From NCBI GenBank assembly GCA_033977485.1, contig CM066984.1, positions 107,107,691 to 107,171,690 on the forward strand: 64,000 nt of DNA, read 5' to 3'. Shown one piece after another: positions 40,601 to 49,360 of the stretch (position 1 is its first letter; each line of letters starts with the position of its first letter). Source of the stretch: Hydrangea macrophylla (Eukaryota; Streptophyta; Magnoliopsida; Cornales; Hydrangeaceae). The notes below the pieces were generated by a model that saw only the letters and a program-made list of their open reading frames with translations, did not search any database and had not been told where the DNA came from. The translations under genes and the position numbers were made by a program.

Positions 40601-41588
40601 AGCTGCGGGCAAGCACCCAACAATGTCTCAAGAGTCTGCAAGTGGTACTCATCAGGAAAGACTTGTATTACACAATCCATCAGATAATATTGTGCAATAT
40701 CATCTTTGCAATTGACAACCTGCCAATATGATTGAGATGAAAATTCCATCAGCAGATGTTCAGGATGGCAGAGCAACATATGTTACGCTTACTAGTCCAA
40801 AACAACCTGCTCCAAGACTCTGGGAAGTACAGTATCTCTGTACATGTCAAGGTCAACACCTTCTATCTGACTGAGGACATGCAAATTCTTCCCAACCTAT
40901 TGAAAAATGAGCGAGATAGGGCATCCGTTAGTAAGCATGAACATTGCAATTTGTTTCTTATTACGGAAGGATTGACCAAATTACAAGATCACGAAGCTCG
41001 CTCCTTTCCTTCTCCCGTTTCTCCTTTTCCCGAGCGGGTCCCTGCAGACCAGAAAGCCCGATTGCAAGCCTCAACTCATGATCAGCAAAGAGTATGAATG
41101 ATTCACAAGCACAATAACACCTGCATGACCACAAATCATGCCCTCATGATTTATTTTTACCTTCATGACATGCTAGCATTGAGGTACCCTGCATGTCTAA
41201 GGATGAGAGCAGTTAACACACCGACCATAGATATTTCAACTAACCTGATGCTGCATCCGCACCCAAAGTTTGTTCATTTCTGTGAAGTTTTGGAGCACGA
41301 ACTCTACAGCATCCGTGACAGTCTCAGCATCCCTGCAGGAGTAGAGGAAGACATGCACAGATCAGGTCGATTCCCAATCCAATAAACTAATTGCAGTTTA
41401 ACCACGTAGAGTAGAACATATATATGAGGAATGACAGAGAGGAACACAATCCTAAGAACTAATCGTCATGAATGTCGTACGTTTTTCTCTTTCAGGGTAT
41501 TTAAGCAGATCACAAAGTGAGACATTTTCTCTGCTGCCAAAACTTGTTAATAACTTAAACAATTGAAACTTTCCCCCCCTCCCCTCAC

Positions 41589-41639
<51 letters not shown>

Positions 41640-44600
41640 CACACTCACACTCACACTCACACACAAAAATATCAATAAAAAATCTTACTAATGGAAACAT
41701 AGGCCAACTTCACATCACCTAATAAACGACTCTAGGCTACACCGGGCAAACATGTTGAAGGCCTCAGGAACATAAACACACATAAGGAGCTCCTGCAAAT
41801 CAGTTTCTGCCACGTGGGCAAACATCTAATTCACTGCCATTTAGTAGCCACAGTTCCGATTTATTTATTTTTTTCATAAAAAAAGTAGTAGCAGATAAAT
41901 ATCATCCTGGCATAACACCTAAACATAATCACGACAAACAATCAGTGCTCTCCAAACCACCATATCTATATCCACTCTACCCCAACAGTAATAAATACTT
42001 AAAGCTATCTTCATAAAGGAGCACAAAGGGCCTGACTGATTTTCTTACCCTTCGTACTCAGAACCAATATCAGGTAACTTATCCTTACTGACTTGAGAAA
42101 GGTAACTCCTTAGGAAGAGCCCACGTACAGGATGTTGTATGCCACGGCACATTTCCACGAGATCTTTAAGAACATCCTTAGCAGGAGCCTCCTTAGACTT
42201 GATGTACACAGATCCCACTGTACAGAGCAGATACCTAAACATAAACACCAATAATATAGATTAAACAAAAAAATCAATAAATAGGGCACCTCTCACTTCT
42301 CAGCGAAACATAAAACAAGTAAGAGGAAAATATGAAAACTTGTTTAGCAAACTGAAATGTGAGTAGTAAGTAACTATTTAATTCATAGGAACCCGGCAAT
42401 TACTCAATTAGTTTACTAAGGCTTCAAGCAGGGTGGGGTAAGGTCTTCATGGTTAAACAAAGTAGTTTCTCTTTCGGCATTGTTTGTCCTATAGGGAGGA
42501 CCAATTCTTCCCCTGCATCTCCCTCGTCTCAGGAACTTGAGCATTGATTCCTATTGTATAAACGATCAATCAATGTACGACCTCCTAAGTCCCTTATTGA
42601 TGCATGCAAAGATGCAATTGATGCTCAAGTTAAAGAGTAAATGAACTGGGTAAGAACCTATGTTACATGGACTCTTCTAAATAGGAGAAGTACCCGTGTC
42701 GACACGACTCTTTGCGGACATGGGTATGACACTTGGGTAGGATCCTTCTAGTGTAGTTTAGTGTAATTTTCAGCCAAGAAAGGCAAAGTACCGTGTCGGG
42801 TATAGCAATCATACCCGTGGCCTCTGGACACTTTGAAGAGTCCGTGTAACATAGGTAAGAACAAACAAGGGTTTGGAAGACCAAAACCCTAAAAGAAGAG
42901 TTCTAGGCTCAATTTAGTATAAAACCAATTCCAAATACAATATAATCAAAAGTTCATTCTCACTTGGCCCTAGACTATTATGTATACCATATTTAACCTA
43001 TACTACCCTCACATGCTTGTGACTAAACCAAAATAACAATCAAATGAAATATTACAAGCTAAGTACAACTATTAAAATATAAAGTACTACAAATTACTGC
43101 ATCAGACTCTCCCTCTAATGAAAACTTGTCCTCAAGTTTAAATACCAACTTCCTCACTTGCACTTCGGCGGTAGTTTTTCTCTTGAGATTAACTTTTGAA
43201 AACATCATGGTTACCATTCCACCTTCGATAGCATCTTCAACTCTAAGGATCGGAAACAAGATGTAACTTTGTTCTTCAAAAGCCCAATTCTCTTGGATGT
43301 CCATAAACTTTCCCATAAATTCATCATCTTCAAACCCCATCTCAATTCCACCATTACAAAACTCAATTTCACACTTATTATCCCATGTAAGCATCTTGAA
43401 GTCTACATTTTTGACAAACCCCTTAACAAGAAGTTCCACGTCAACCTTTTCCTCATCTTCAATACAAAGAGGCACTTTAAGAGAATTAATTACATCGCCT
43501 TCATAGCGATTCTCCTCTTCATAAGTCATTGAAACAACATCACTCTTCTTTGGAGACCAAAGAAGTTCAATAAGGTTCACTTCCTTGTCCTCAAACTCGC
43601 CATAATAGCAATTATCAAATAGTGGCTCCTTTTCCATTTTCTTCCTATCTACTTCGTCTAAGTTTTCTTCAAACTCATTTCCATAATAATAATAATCAAA
43701 TATCGGTTCCTCACACAATTCTGTGTCATCGTCTAGGGCTAGGTGTTCATCAAACCCACTTTCATAACAGTCATCAATTATCGATTCCTCATCCAAATAC
43801 TCATCAAACCTTGGTTCCTCGTCCAAGTAATCGTCAAACTTCAATTTATAACCAAAGCCCAACTTATCAAAAGGGTGTTTCAACTCCCGACATTTGGTTG
43901 GGATGTAATCCATGGATAAAAACTTACCTACTAATTTCTTCGTCATTGTGTGCCACTCCACGATTTTCGGTTTTCCCCCTTCTCTTCCGAACAAATTTGA
44001 TGTGTTACCACCAATCCGCAACATTTCCCTTCAAACACTACTCCACTAACTTAACTTTCTTGTCTTCAATTACATCATAGAAATTGAAGAGGCCTTCAAC
44101 CAATCATCAAACTCCAATTCATCACCGTGGAATTCCTGAATTTGAATTCTAGCATAAAAAGGTTGCAAACGCTTTACCTTGAGTGCTAAGGTAGCAATTT
44201 GCCTTCTTAATTCCTCTAATTCATGTTGTTGGGTACCCTTAAGTCCCAAAGGATGTGCTAAATCAAAATCAGCCTCATCCTCAAAATACATGGTATTTCC
44301 CATTCTACCTCTTCCTCTTTGAGCCTTAGCAAAGCAAATCACAAGCAAATTGATATCAAAATTGTGAAAACTAGAATCGAATTCCCACCCACAAGCCAAT
44401 ACCAAACCAACCTATAGAAACCCACAACCCAATAGAGTACAATCTCAAACTACAAACAATCAACAAGCCACAATCGAACCACCACCCAAATTCACAAACC
44501 CCAAGCAAAATTTTCTTGCTTAAATCTCAAACTCAAACCCAATTGAAACAATTGCAGTCTCTATTAACAATCGCACTAACGAATGGACTCCAAAACAGAA

Positions 44601-46717
44601 CTGACTTACCCAAATTATACCAATTGCAGCTCCAATCTTCCACTACGCGCATCCGAAGCCTCCGAACAAACTATCACCTCAACACTTACGAACCAGAAAA
44701 CTGATCAGAAGCATGTCGTACACTGGTTTTTCGAACATCGGGCAATGTCGCAACTCCGTCTGGTTCAATTGGCAAAGACGCAAGCTACAACTTGATGTTT
44801 CAGCTGTGTTTGGTTCGCAAGTCACTGATTTGGGGCTTCATCTAGTTCGGAGTGGGTTTGTGTTGGTCCGAAGGTTCGAGACAAGTCGCAAGGTCCAACC
44901 TGGTTCAAGTCACAGTAGCAAGGCAGCAGGAGCTTGGTTCGACCTCAGTCGCAAGGGTCAAGGCTGCGTTTGGCTTGGGATTCCCCCAGGTCGTCTGGGG
45001 TCACAGTTGAGATGCACCAACAAGGTGATCTGACTGTTTCTAGGCAGTGTTTGGTTGAGATTTCTCTAATTCCTTGGTGGTTTTCTAGCTCTGATACCAA
45101 GTGATGCATGCAAAGATGCAATTGATGCTCAAATTAAAGAGTCAATGAAATGGGTAAGAACAAACAAGGGTTTGGAAGACCAAAACCCTAAAAGAAAAGC
45201 TCTAGGCTTAATTTGGTATAAAACCAATTCCAAATACAATATAATCAAAAGCTCCTCACTTAGCCCTAGATGACTATTTATACCTTACTTAACCTATACT
45301 ACCCTTACATGCTTGTGACTAAACCAAAATAACAACAAAAGTAAATATTACAAGCTAAGTACAACTATTAAAATATAAAGTACTACATATTACTGCATCA
45401 CTTATAAAAAAAAAAAAAAAAACAGGCCTCGTGCAAGGTTGCTTTCTCTACAAGCACATCATCATCAAATTAACAGAGCTGACGGGTGGTGGGTTAAGAT
45501 TAGGACTAATTATGGCCAGGGGGGCTTATAGATCAATTTACACATATATGTTCCAAAGAATTGCAGAGGTCAAGCCCCAATACTCTCCTCAGAGTTTAGT
45601 ACGTGGCTCCAATAAAATGCTTCAAGCAATAAACCATTCAAGTGTCTAGACCTAAATTATGGCTCGACCAAATCTCTTAACACTATGCATGCCCTAGAAG
45701 TGAAAAGTTACAATTCTTCATTTAGGGTTCTGAACGTACAGTCTGGAAGTATTTGCAACAGGGTAAAATAAAAAAAAAAATGTAAATCAGGATTGTACAC
45801 ATCTATATGTACTATTTTTATGCGTGTTATGTGAGCACAAAACAGTTATATCCGTGCGTGTATCATAGCATCTCAAGGGAAGCCAAACCATCTGGGTACA
45901 TCCTCGTAATAAACCAAATTTGTCAACAACTTCCTCCAAGTGAACTTCAGATTACTTGGCGTCTATTTCGGCCACGTGTCCTATCCTTGATTCCTGTCAC
46001 TAGGTACTGGTTTCTTTTTTTCTTAGTCATTTGTGATCTTTTAAGCCTCTATTCCCATTGTTTCAAGAAACTTAAACATGGCAAAATTTCCCCAATTTTC
46101 ATCCAAACATGCCCTTTACTTGATAACATTACTATAGTACAGATACAACATTCACCAGCCAACTAAAGACAAAGTTAGATACTTAGAATTATAAAGGCAT
46201 AGAGGAAATGGTGTGAATGTAATTCCGACTTACAGTCTGGGCAATATGTTACCAGCGTGCTGCACCAGTTCATACAGATCGATGATGGAGCAACCACGCC
46301 GAGTCTCCTCCTTGAAAAACATCTCCAGCTTCCTCAATTCATCGAAAGCTCGCATGTCTATGGAATCAAACAAAACACGAATTACGAATCAGAAACTTTA
46401 CATTTCAACCATAAATTTTGGAATCAGTATGAGACAAACAAAATTAAACTAGAATTTGATCGATCCAAGTAAACGAAGAACAAATCGGATCGGAGAGGAA
46501 GAGTTTACAGAGTTCATAGTATTTGTGTGGGGAAAGCTTCGAAGTCCGAAGCTCCGAAAGCATCTGGGCGGAGTACTTGAGGGCGTCCTTGAGATCGTTA
46601 GAGTCCTGATATCATACGATCCAAATTAGAGTTTTTGTACGGACACAATCGTGTGTGTGTATATATATATATATATATATCTGTGTGTGTAATTGATTGA
46701 GAGAGAGAGAGAGAGAG

Positions 46718-46752
<35 letters not shown>

Positions 46753-46845
46753 CAGAGCGCGATGCATATAGAAGGCATTCTGTTGAAGGCCGGCGATCCC
46801 TGCGGCCAGCCACTTCTCCTCGTCTTCGAATCCGTCTGAAATCAT
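22647..46845 (-). CDS. VPS35: Retromer core subunit VPS35
   Basis: VPS35 is the alpha-solenoid scaffold of the retromer core (VPS26-VPS29-VPS35) on endosomes, recycling vacuolar sorting receptors and PIN carriers. Twenty-two exons on the minus strand: 46845-46753, 46605-46509, 46357-46234, 42234-42049, 41332-41245, 41041-40985, 40896-40807, 40719-40597, 36402-36328, 36249-36190, 34886-34770, 33670-33431, 33350-33285, 33073-32984, 31552-31463, 30624-30535, 24493-24425, 24322-24242, 23884-23777, 23695-23592, 23078-22965, 22857-22647. The sum is 2373 nt, giving 790 aa, the usual plant length. Seen: N-terminal [19 protein letters not shown], the PRLYLL VPS26-binding motif (103-108, split across intron 3), [43 protein letters not shown], and the C-terminus YESIKV. 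All reading frames are open, so it appears functional. Introns 3, 8, 10 and 16 are inflated by transposable elements. The start ATG is the family start. Confidence 0.95.
23963..24166. mobile_element. Small foldback MITE in VPS35 intron 18
   Basis: AAGGGGCTGTTTGGGAAG at the left and TTCCTAAACAGGCTCTAAAA at the right form an imperfect terminal inverted repeat. AACCAGTAACCAG-type words are mirrored inside as TTGGTTCT. Non-coding. Confidence 0.55.
25103..25283 (+). repeat. 5' LTR of copia element
   Basis: Begins TGTTAGAGTTTATTTAG and ends ..AAAACTCAACT directly before the PBS. It is nearly identical to 30235-30424 apart from a 9-bp indel region and a few substitutions, so insertion is not very recent. 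It contains a TATATATAA box (25164-25172), a plausible promoter. Confidence 0.92.
25284..25297 (+). other. Primer-binding site (initiator Met tRNA)
   Basis: TGGTATCAGAGCGG sits immediately after the 5' LTR. TGGTATCAGAGC is the standard complement of the plant initiator-Met tRNA 3' end. Confidence 0.92.
25298..26960 (+). pseudogene. Copia gag and protease remnant
   Basis: The leader and a short gag C-terminal part remain. The zinc knuckle [14 protein letters not shown] (CX2CX4HX4C) lies at 26521-26562. The aspartic protease site [13 protein letters not shown] lies around 26766-26804, in a different short frame. The bulk of the gag domain expected between leader and knuckle is absent or unrecognisable. 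A 502-bp MITE (25955-26456) interrupts what is left. Confidence 0.8.
25955..26456. mobile_element. hAT-like MITE, copy 2, inside copia gag
   Basis: Perfect 8-bp duplication CTCCCATG at 25947-25954 and 26457-26464. The left end is CTATGTTACCCGGACTCGG and the right end CCAAGTCCGGGTAACATAG, a 16-bp-class terminal inverted repeat. The inside is rich in GTGTC/ACACGG words. Excising element plus one TSD rejoins gag around the zinc-knuckle segment, showing the MITE landed after the retrotransposon. Confidence 0.88.
27047..27468 (+). pseudogene. Copia GAG-pre-integrase and N-terminal integrase core
   Basis: Shows the pre-integrase words [15 protein letters not shown] and [15 protein letters not shown] (zinc-binding HHCC-type region). 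The first catalytic Asp region follows (VHTDIWGP), then [18 protein letters not shown]. Coding stops abruptly at about 27470, where the inverted block begins, so the second Asp and Glu of the DDE triad are not in this frame. Confidence 0.85.
27469..27820 (-). repeat. Left arm of copia-internal inverted repeat
   Basis: Reverse complement of 28201-28552 with scattered mismatches: GGGGACAATTTGTC at 27807-27820 mirrors GACAAATTGTCCCC at 28201-28214, and GGATGGAGCAGAGACC mirrors the right arm's GGTCCCTGCTCCATCC. Together with a ~380-bp loop it could form a long stem-loop RNA. Confidence 0.9.
27469..28200 (-). pseudogene. Inverted integrase block (second half of integrase plus duplicated flank)
   Basis: On the minus strand this encodes the continuation of the integrase ([44 protein letters not shown]), then [18 protein letters not shown]. 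These belong after 27468 on the plus strand in a normal element. The last 352 bp (27469-27820) are an inverted copy of 28201-28552. The segment is thus reversed in place with its downstream edge duplicated. Confidence 0.88.
28198..30227 (+). pseudogene. Copia integrase C-term, reverse transcriptase and RNase H, broken
   Basis: The plus-strand frame runs from [10 protein letters not shown] through [44 protein letters not shown] and [21 protein letters not shown] at 29122-29124 interrupts it just before [17 protein letters not shown]. The catalytic YVDD is at about 29269-29280. A frameshift near 29436 follows GIYYHKG. RNase H begins after [11 protein letters not shown], has a stop at 29772-29774 in GFGDVD*AG, and continues with VEAEYR and [11 protein letters not shown] to 30227. 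All landmarks are Ty1/copia. Not functional. Confidence 0.92.
28201..28552 (+). repeat. Right arm of copia-internal inverted repeat
   Basis: Sense-orientation copy of the post-integrase region ([18 protein letters not shown] onward). The two arms' translations differ at about a dozen residues over ~107, so they have diverged since duplication or came from two related templates. Confidence 0.9.
30226..30234 (+). other. Polypurine tract of copia element
   Basis: GAGGGGGCG immediately before the 3' LTR; the position fits plus-strand priming. Confidence 0.75.
30235..30424 (+). repeat. 3' LTR of copia element
   Basis: Starts TATTAGAG (TG mutated to TA) and ends ..AAAACTCAACT. Same TATATATAA box and same 3' half as the 5' LTR. 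Confidence 0.92.
31553..32983. other. VPS35 intron 14
   Basis: About 1.4 kb of AT-rich intron with no recognisable transposon terminus, ORF or repeat array. Confidence 0.5.
35203..35692. mobile_element. Foldback element with 9-bp TSD in VPS35 intron 10
   Basis: Perfect 9-bp duplication AAACATGAA at 35194-35202 and 35693-35701. Ends are CAATGTTCTAAAAATCG and CGATTTTTACAACACTG (inverted). GCCTAGGCGG-type words are repeated in both arms, and the middle is AT-rich. Nine-bp duplications suggest a Mutator-like origin, while the CA(A/G)TGTT end looks hAT-like, so the superfamily is open. Confidence 0.8.
35700..35757. repeat. Tandem duplication of a ~28-bp unit
   Basis: ATACACGTACCCTCAAAACA then TGGGCATT occurs twice in direct succession, immediately beside the foldback element. 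Confidence 0.8.
35936..35958. repeat. (GA)n microsatellite
   Basis: GA dinucleotide run in VPS35 intron 10, continuing into purine-rich sequence. Confidence 0.8.
36720..37210. repeat. Retroelement debris with a coding-like direct duplication
   Basis: 36985-37045 and 37142-37200 both read in the same frame as (M/V)TPKI..L(T/S)K.(I/V)V(K/R)VYR and share GTGACACCCAAAATTG at their starts and GGTTTATAG near the ends. The surrounding words (GGGACACCAGTGACACCC, CCCCCGCGCCCCCA) look like decayed mobile-element sequence. Family unknown. Confidence 0.45.
37274..38597 (+). mobile_element. Solo LTR in VPS35 intron 8
   Basis: Begins TGTTAGGGATATATACTAAA and ends GGGAACGCAGTTTCCGAACA, flanked by the perfect 5-bp duplication CACCC (37269-37273 and 38598-38602). 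No internal domain or PBS follows, so it is a solo LTR left by recombination. It contains a TATATATA box near 38254 and no long ORF. Confidence 0.78.
39325..40493. mobile_element. Composite foldback element in VPS35 intron 8
   Basis: The left end GGCCTGTTTGGGGTAGC and right end GAGTTGCCCAAACGGCC are imperfect inverted repeats. ACTTAA and ACTTAG flank the two sides. A Stowaway-like MITE (39594-39867) is nested in it. The boundaries are less certain than for the TSD-perfect elements. Confidence 0.45.
39594..39867. mobile_element. Stowaway-like MITE (Tc1/mariner type)
   Basis: The left end CTCCCTCCGTCCCATTTTG is the classic Stowaway terminus. The right end AAAATGGGACAGAGGGAAG is its inverse with two changes. 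TA flanks the left end. Length ~274 bp, non-coding. Confidence 0.8.
41586..41664. repeat. (CA)n/(CACACT)n compound microsatellite in VPS35 intron 4
   Basis: About 20 CA units followed by five CACACT-type hexamers and more CA. The neighbouring C-rich CCCCCCTCCCC run makes the tract one long pyrimidine/AC block. Confidence 0.9.
42598..43104 (-). repeat. 3' LTR of TR-GAG element (with nested MITE)
   Basis: About 302 bp once the 197-bp MITE and one TSD copy are removed; closely similar over its whole length to 45102-45400. Ends TGATGCATGC / ACTGCATCA on the plus strand. Confidence 0.92.
42658..42854. mobile_element. hAT-like MITE, copy 3, in 3' LTR of TR-GAG
   Basis: Perfect 8-bp duplication GTAAGAAC at 42650-42657 and 42855-42862. 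Ends are CTATGTTACATGGACTCTT and AAGAGTCCGTGTAACATAG. The sister LTR (45102-45400) has a single uninterrupted GTAAGAAC at this site, an internal empty-site control proving insertion. Confidence 0.95.
43059..44024 (-). CDS. Acidic ORF of TR-GAG element (gag tail plus novel acidic region)
   Basis: A 321-codon open frame. The first ~50 residues contain gypsy gag-like [20 protein letters not shown]. The rest (residues ~60-290) is not recognisable and extremely acidic, with repeats such as [18 protein letters not shown] and [13 protein letters not shown], and many Tyr and Cys. The end ([20 protein letters not shown]) reads through the PPT and stops inside the 3' LTR. Upstream gag frame 44070-44405 is separated from it by stops and a frame change. 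No zinc knuckle or protease. Translation is plausible but unproven, and function is unknown. Likely start is the first Met or a splice/frameshift from gag. Confidence 0.5.
   Translation of the reverse strand: MLRIGGNTSNLFGREGGKPKIVEWHTMTKKLVGKFLSMDYIPTKCRELKHPFDKLGFGYKLKFDDYLDEEPRFDEYLDEESIIDDCYESGFDEHLALDDDTELCEEPIFDYYYYGNEFEENLDEVDRKKMEKEPLFDNCYYGEFEDKEVNLIELLWSPKKSDVVSMTYEEENRYEGDVINSLKVPLCIEDEEKVDVELLVKGFVKNVDFKMLTWDNKCEIEFCNGGIEMGFEDDEFMGKFMDIQENWAFEEQSYILFPILRVEDAIEGGMVTMMFSKVNLKRKTTAEVQVRKLVFKLEDKFSLEGESDAVICSTLYFNSCT
44025..44405 (-). pseudogene. N-terminal gag remnant of TR-GAG element
   Basis: Frame 44405-44070 contains [20 protein letters not shown] (a coiled-coil-like gag N-terminus) and [18 protein letters not shown], the usual start of gypsy gag. 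The gag core continues in another frame through 44025 with two stop codons (around GNVADWW), before the long acidic ORF resumes. As it stands gag is broken by stops and a shift. Confidence 0.65.
45088..45100 (-). other. Primer-binding site of TR-GAG element
   Basis: Minus strand TTGGTATCAGAGC one base inside the 5' LTR end, complementary to initiator-Met tRNA. Confidence 0.85.
45102..45400 (-). repeat. 5' LTR of TR-GAG element
   Basis: 299 bp, TG..CA termini, with the uninterrupted GTAAGAAC that is the target site of MITE copy 3 in the other LTR. On the minus strand it carries a TATAAA-like word (TATAAATAG). Confidence 0.92.
46606..46752 (-). repeat. VPS35 intron 1, largely microsatellite
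   Basis: In the transcribed strand the 147-bp intron starts GTACACAC, runs as (AC)n then (TC)n, and later has (AC)n-(AT)n before the acceptor. About two thirds of the intron is dinucleotide repeat starting at the splice donor. Confidence 0.9.
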
Positions 46846-46847
<2 letters not shown>

Positions 46848-46884
<37 letters not shown>

Positions 46885-46902
46885 CTCTTTCTCTCTCTAA
46901 CA
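46848..46902. repeat. (CT)n tract at VPS35 5' UTR/promoter
   Basis: C/T-only run immediately upstream of the VPS35 ATG. On the transcribed strand it reads (GA)n, so the 5' UTR is purine-rich just before the start codon. Confidence 0.8.
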
Positions 46903-47099
46903 GTCTCTGTGATTGTTTAGTTGTAATCGACGAGGACTTTTGTCTGTAATTTCCTCAACTGCCTTTCAAGTTTCAGCTAGCTTGCATTTGGGTCAGAGCG
47001 GTCGGGTATCCAATTGGTTTTATAGAAATTTGGTATTAAATAGGAGAATTATTTGGTTTAAAGTCACAAAAAAAACCATTTTGGTAATAAGGGCATTAT

Positions 47100-47550
47100 T
47101 TGTAGGTGTGGACAAATAATTCAATTAACCAAAATTCAAACCAAATTTTTTATTTCAGTTCAGTTAATTCTGTCAAAAATTTTAGTTCAGTTTCAAACCG
47201 AACAATTTTTTTTCAGTTCGGCTTTCGGTTGCACTGTCTCAAACTAAATCGAGCCGAAAAATCGAATTTTTTTTTTCTAGTTTATATATTTTTATATACA
47301 ACTATATACTACAAAAATATAAGTATATTATATATAAGTAAAATTAAATATCTTTTCTTTGTAATATGAAAGAAAATTGGGGAAAAAAAAAACATATAAA
47401 AAAGTTGTGAAAATGGAAAAAAAAAAAAAAAAAGAAGAAGAAGAAGAGAAGAAAGTATAGTTTTTTTAAAAAAAATTCGATTAACCGTATTTTCAATCCG
47501 AACCGAACGGAACAAAATCGAACCGAACTGACCGAATGCCCACCCCTAAT
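47100..47550. mobile_element. AT-rich foldback remnant
   Basis: GGTGTGGACAAATAATTC and TTCAGTTCAGTTAATTCTGTC at the left are loosely mirrored by GAACCGAACTGACCGAATG then CCCACCCC at the right. The centre is AT-rich with poly-A. No clear TSD. Confidence 0.35.
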
Positions 47551-49179
47551 TATTCGGCCACGTTTGGATGGCGGAGGGGAGATTGGACAACTAGTCCCAT
47601 TTAATTGATAGTCCCGGGGCTAATAATACCACCTTTCACATGGTAGAACTTAGTCCCCCATATGGAGAACTATTCTTTTAAAATGGATAATTAGTCCCGA
47701 GCAAAGTGATCTTGCCAAACACTGGACTATTCAATTAAATGGGATTTTTAATCCAGTCCCCTCCTTAATTCTGCGAAATAGAGGCTTAACTAATTGGAAT
47801 TGGTTCTTTTACCAGTTGACCACATATTTTTGGGACATATTTACCCTTATTTGTATTTGTCATTTTCATTTTTCTGTCTTCAATCTCTCTCTCTCTCAGC
47901 AACACCAGTGACCACCACCAACCGAGACCACCGTCGTTACCACCACCACTATCGTCACCACATCGCTGGCGTTTCATCTCTATCCATGATCGACGGCCAC
48001 CATCAGAACACGGCCACCAAAGCTAGATCCGACTAGATCCGGTCACCGATGCGCTGCAACTGTCGTTCTCTAAAGGTATGATGGCTTCCGATTCAACGAC
48101 AAATAACTTGAATGTACCTCTTTGCGTAATAAATTAGACAGTTCGCGATCAGATCTCCTTACTTCATTGCAAAAATCACATGATTGAACAGAAGCAAACT
48201 CAATAGGCAGAGTTTTTCAAACCAGGACTCACCACCGGCGACTCTGGTACTGCTTTTCCGCAACCAATAGTATCTCGTCACCGGCCATCCGAAAAGAGAC
48301 AAATCTGTAAAAGAAGCCCTTGAAGCAATCGAATCAATGCAGATCAAATTATCAAAATAATGTCAAGAGTCTCCGTCATAGACAACAATCACTCGCTTGA
48401 CTTTAGTGTTTTGATCAATTCATTGAGGCTTTTGAGAACACTCATTCCCAAAGTCTGCCACCACCATCTGCTTCGCCGGAATGGTGTGGTGTTTTTTTTT
48501 TTTTAACACATATTTTTGTTTAATTTTTCGAAAAAAAAAGTTAGTGAACTTTCTCAACATATTTTTGTTCGATATGAATGCTCAAATTTGTAACAAGTTT
48601 TTGCAATGTTTGTTAGACCATTGTAATTTCACTGCGTATCACAAACTTTTTTTAATAAATTTCAAAAGTTGTGAAATTTCACAACTTTTTTGTGTTGAAA
48701 CCTCTTTAGATCTGTGATTTAATTTTCTCTCTCTCTCCTCCTCCTCATCCTCCTCCTCCTTCTCCTCTTTCTGGATCTAACTTCTTCATCCTCTCTCATT
48801 CGACCACACGACTTCTATACTCCAAACATTACATAATTAACAGTCCAACAAAATTTCACAATCTTTTTTAGTGAAATTTCAAAACTTTTTTTGTTGGTGA
48901 AATTTTACTACTTTTTTTTTCATCAGTATTTCATACAAAAAATTTATTAGAGTTCAATAGTGCATTTTTACTTCACGATTCTACTCTACTTGGACACGAA
49001 TTGTCAATTACATCGAGAGATTTAATGGATAAATTGTACTTTTGTTGTTCTTGTTGTTGTTCATTTTTAGTTAATAAAAATCTCTTTCTTGTAGGATTTG
49101 AGAGCTTGTTCAAAGAGGGGACCAATTAAGTTTGGTGCTTATCATGGAAAAAGGAGAAGGAATTAATTCAGCTAATGGT

Positions 49180-49360
49180 GGATCGATCCGGCCTTACAAC
49201 GCAGATCGATCCGCATTTTTGAAGGATACTATTGCCCAAAAAATTCCCAAATCGGATAGATCCGGCTCAAAGGGCAAATCAATCCGCTATCCTGGACAAG
49301 CATTCTACGAGCATAAAAGAATATCGAATCGATCTGCTCATAAGCCGCGGATCGATCTGC
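49180..49360. repeat. GGATCGATCC palindrome cluster 1
   Basis: One exact GGATCGATCC (49180-49189) and five one- or two-base variants within 180 bp (AGATCGATCC, GGATAGATCC, AATCAATCCG, GAATCGATCTG, GGATCGATCTG). Same motif family as 61251-61352. Confidence 0.7.

Larger units (their letters stand above)
42598..45400 (-). mobile_element. Complete gag-only LTR retrotransposon (TR-GAG type) in VPS35 intron 3
   Basis: Perfect 5-bp target duplication CTTAT at 42593-42597 and 45401-45405. LTRs are 45102-45400 (5') and 42598-43104 (3', enlarged by a nested MITE), ending TGATGCA..TGCATCA. PBS TTGGTATCAGAGC lies next to the 5' LTR and a PPT (GAGGGAGAG) next to the 3' LTR. The internal region is only ~2 kb and holds gag-like pieces plus an acidic ORF. 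No protease, RT, RNase H or integrase is present. This matches the described TR-GAG class, mobilised in trans by autonomous gypsy elements. It is in the same orientation as VPS35. Confidence 0.9.

Noticed and set aside
41452..41700. 82-codon ORF with Cys-Glu/Cys-Val repeats
   Set aside because: Translation of the CA/CACACT microsatellite in a VPS35 intron.
43622..44080. 152-codon plus-strand ORF
   Set aside because: Antisense shadow of the acidic TR-GAG ORF; its His/Pro/Ser-rich composition is explained by the Asp/Glu/Tyr codons on the other strand.
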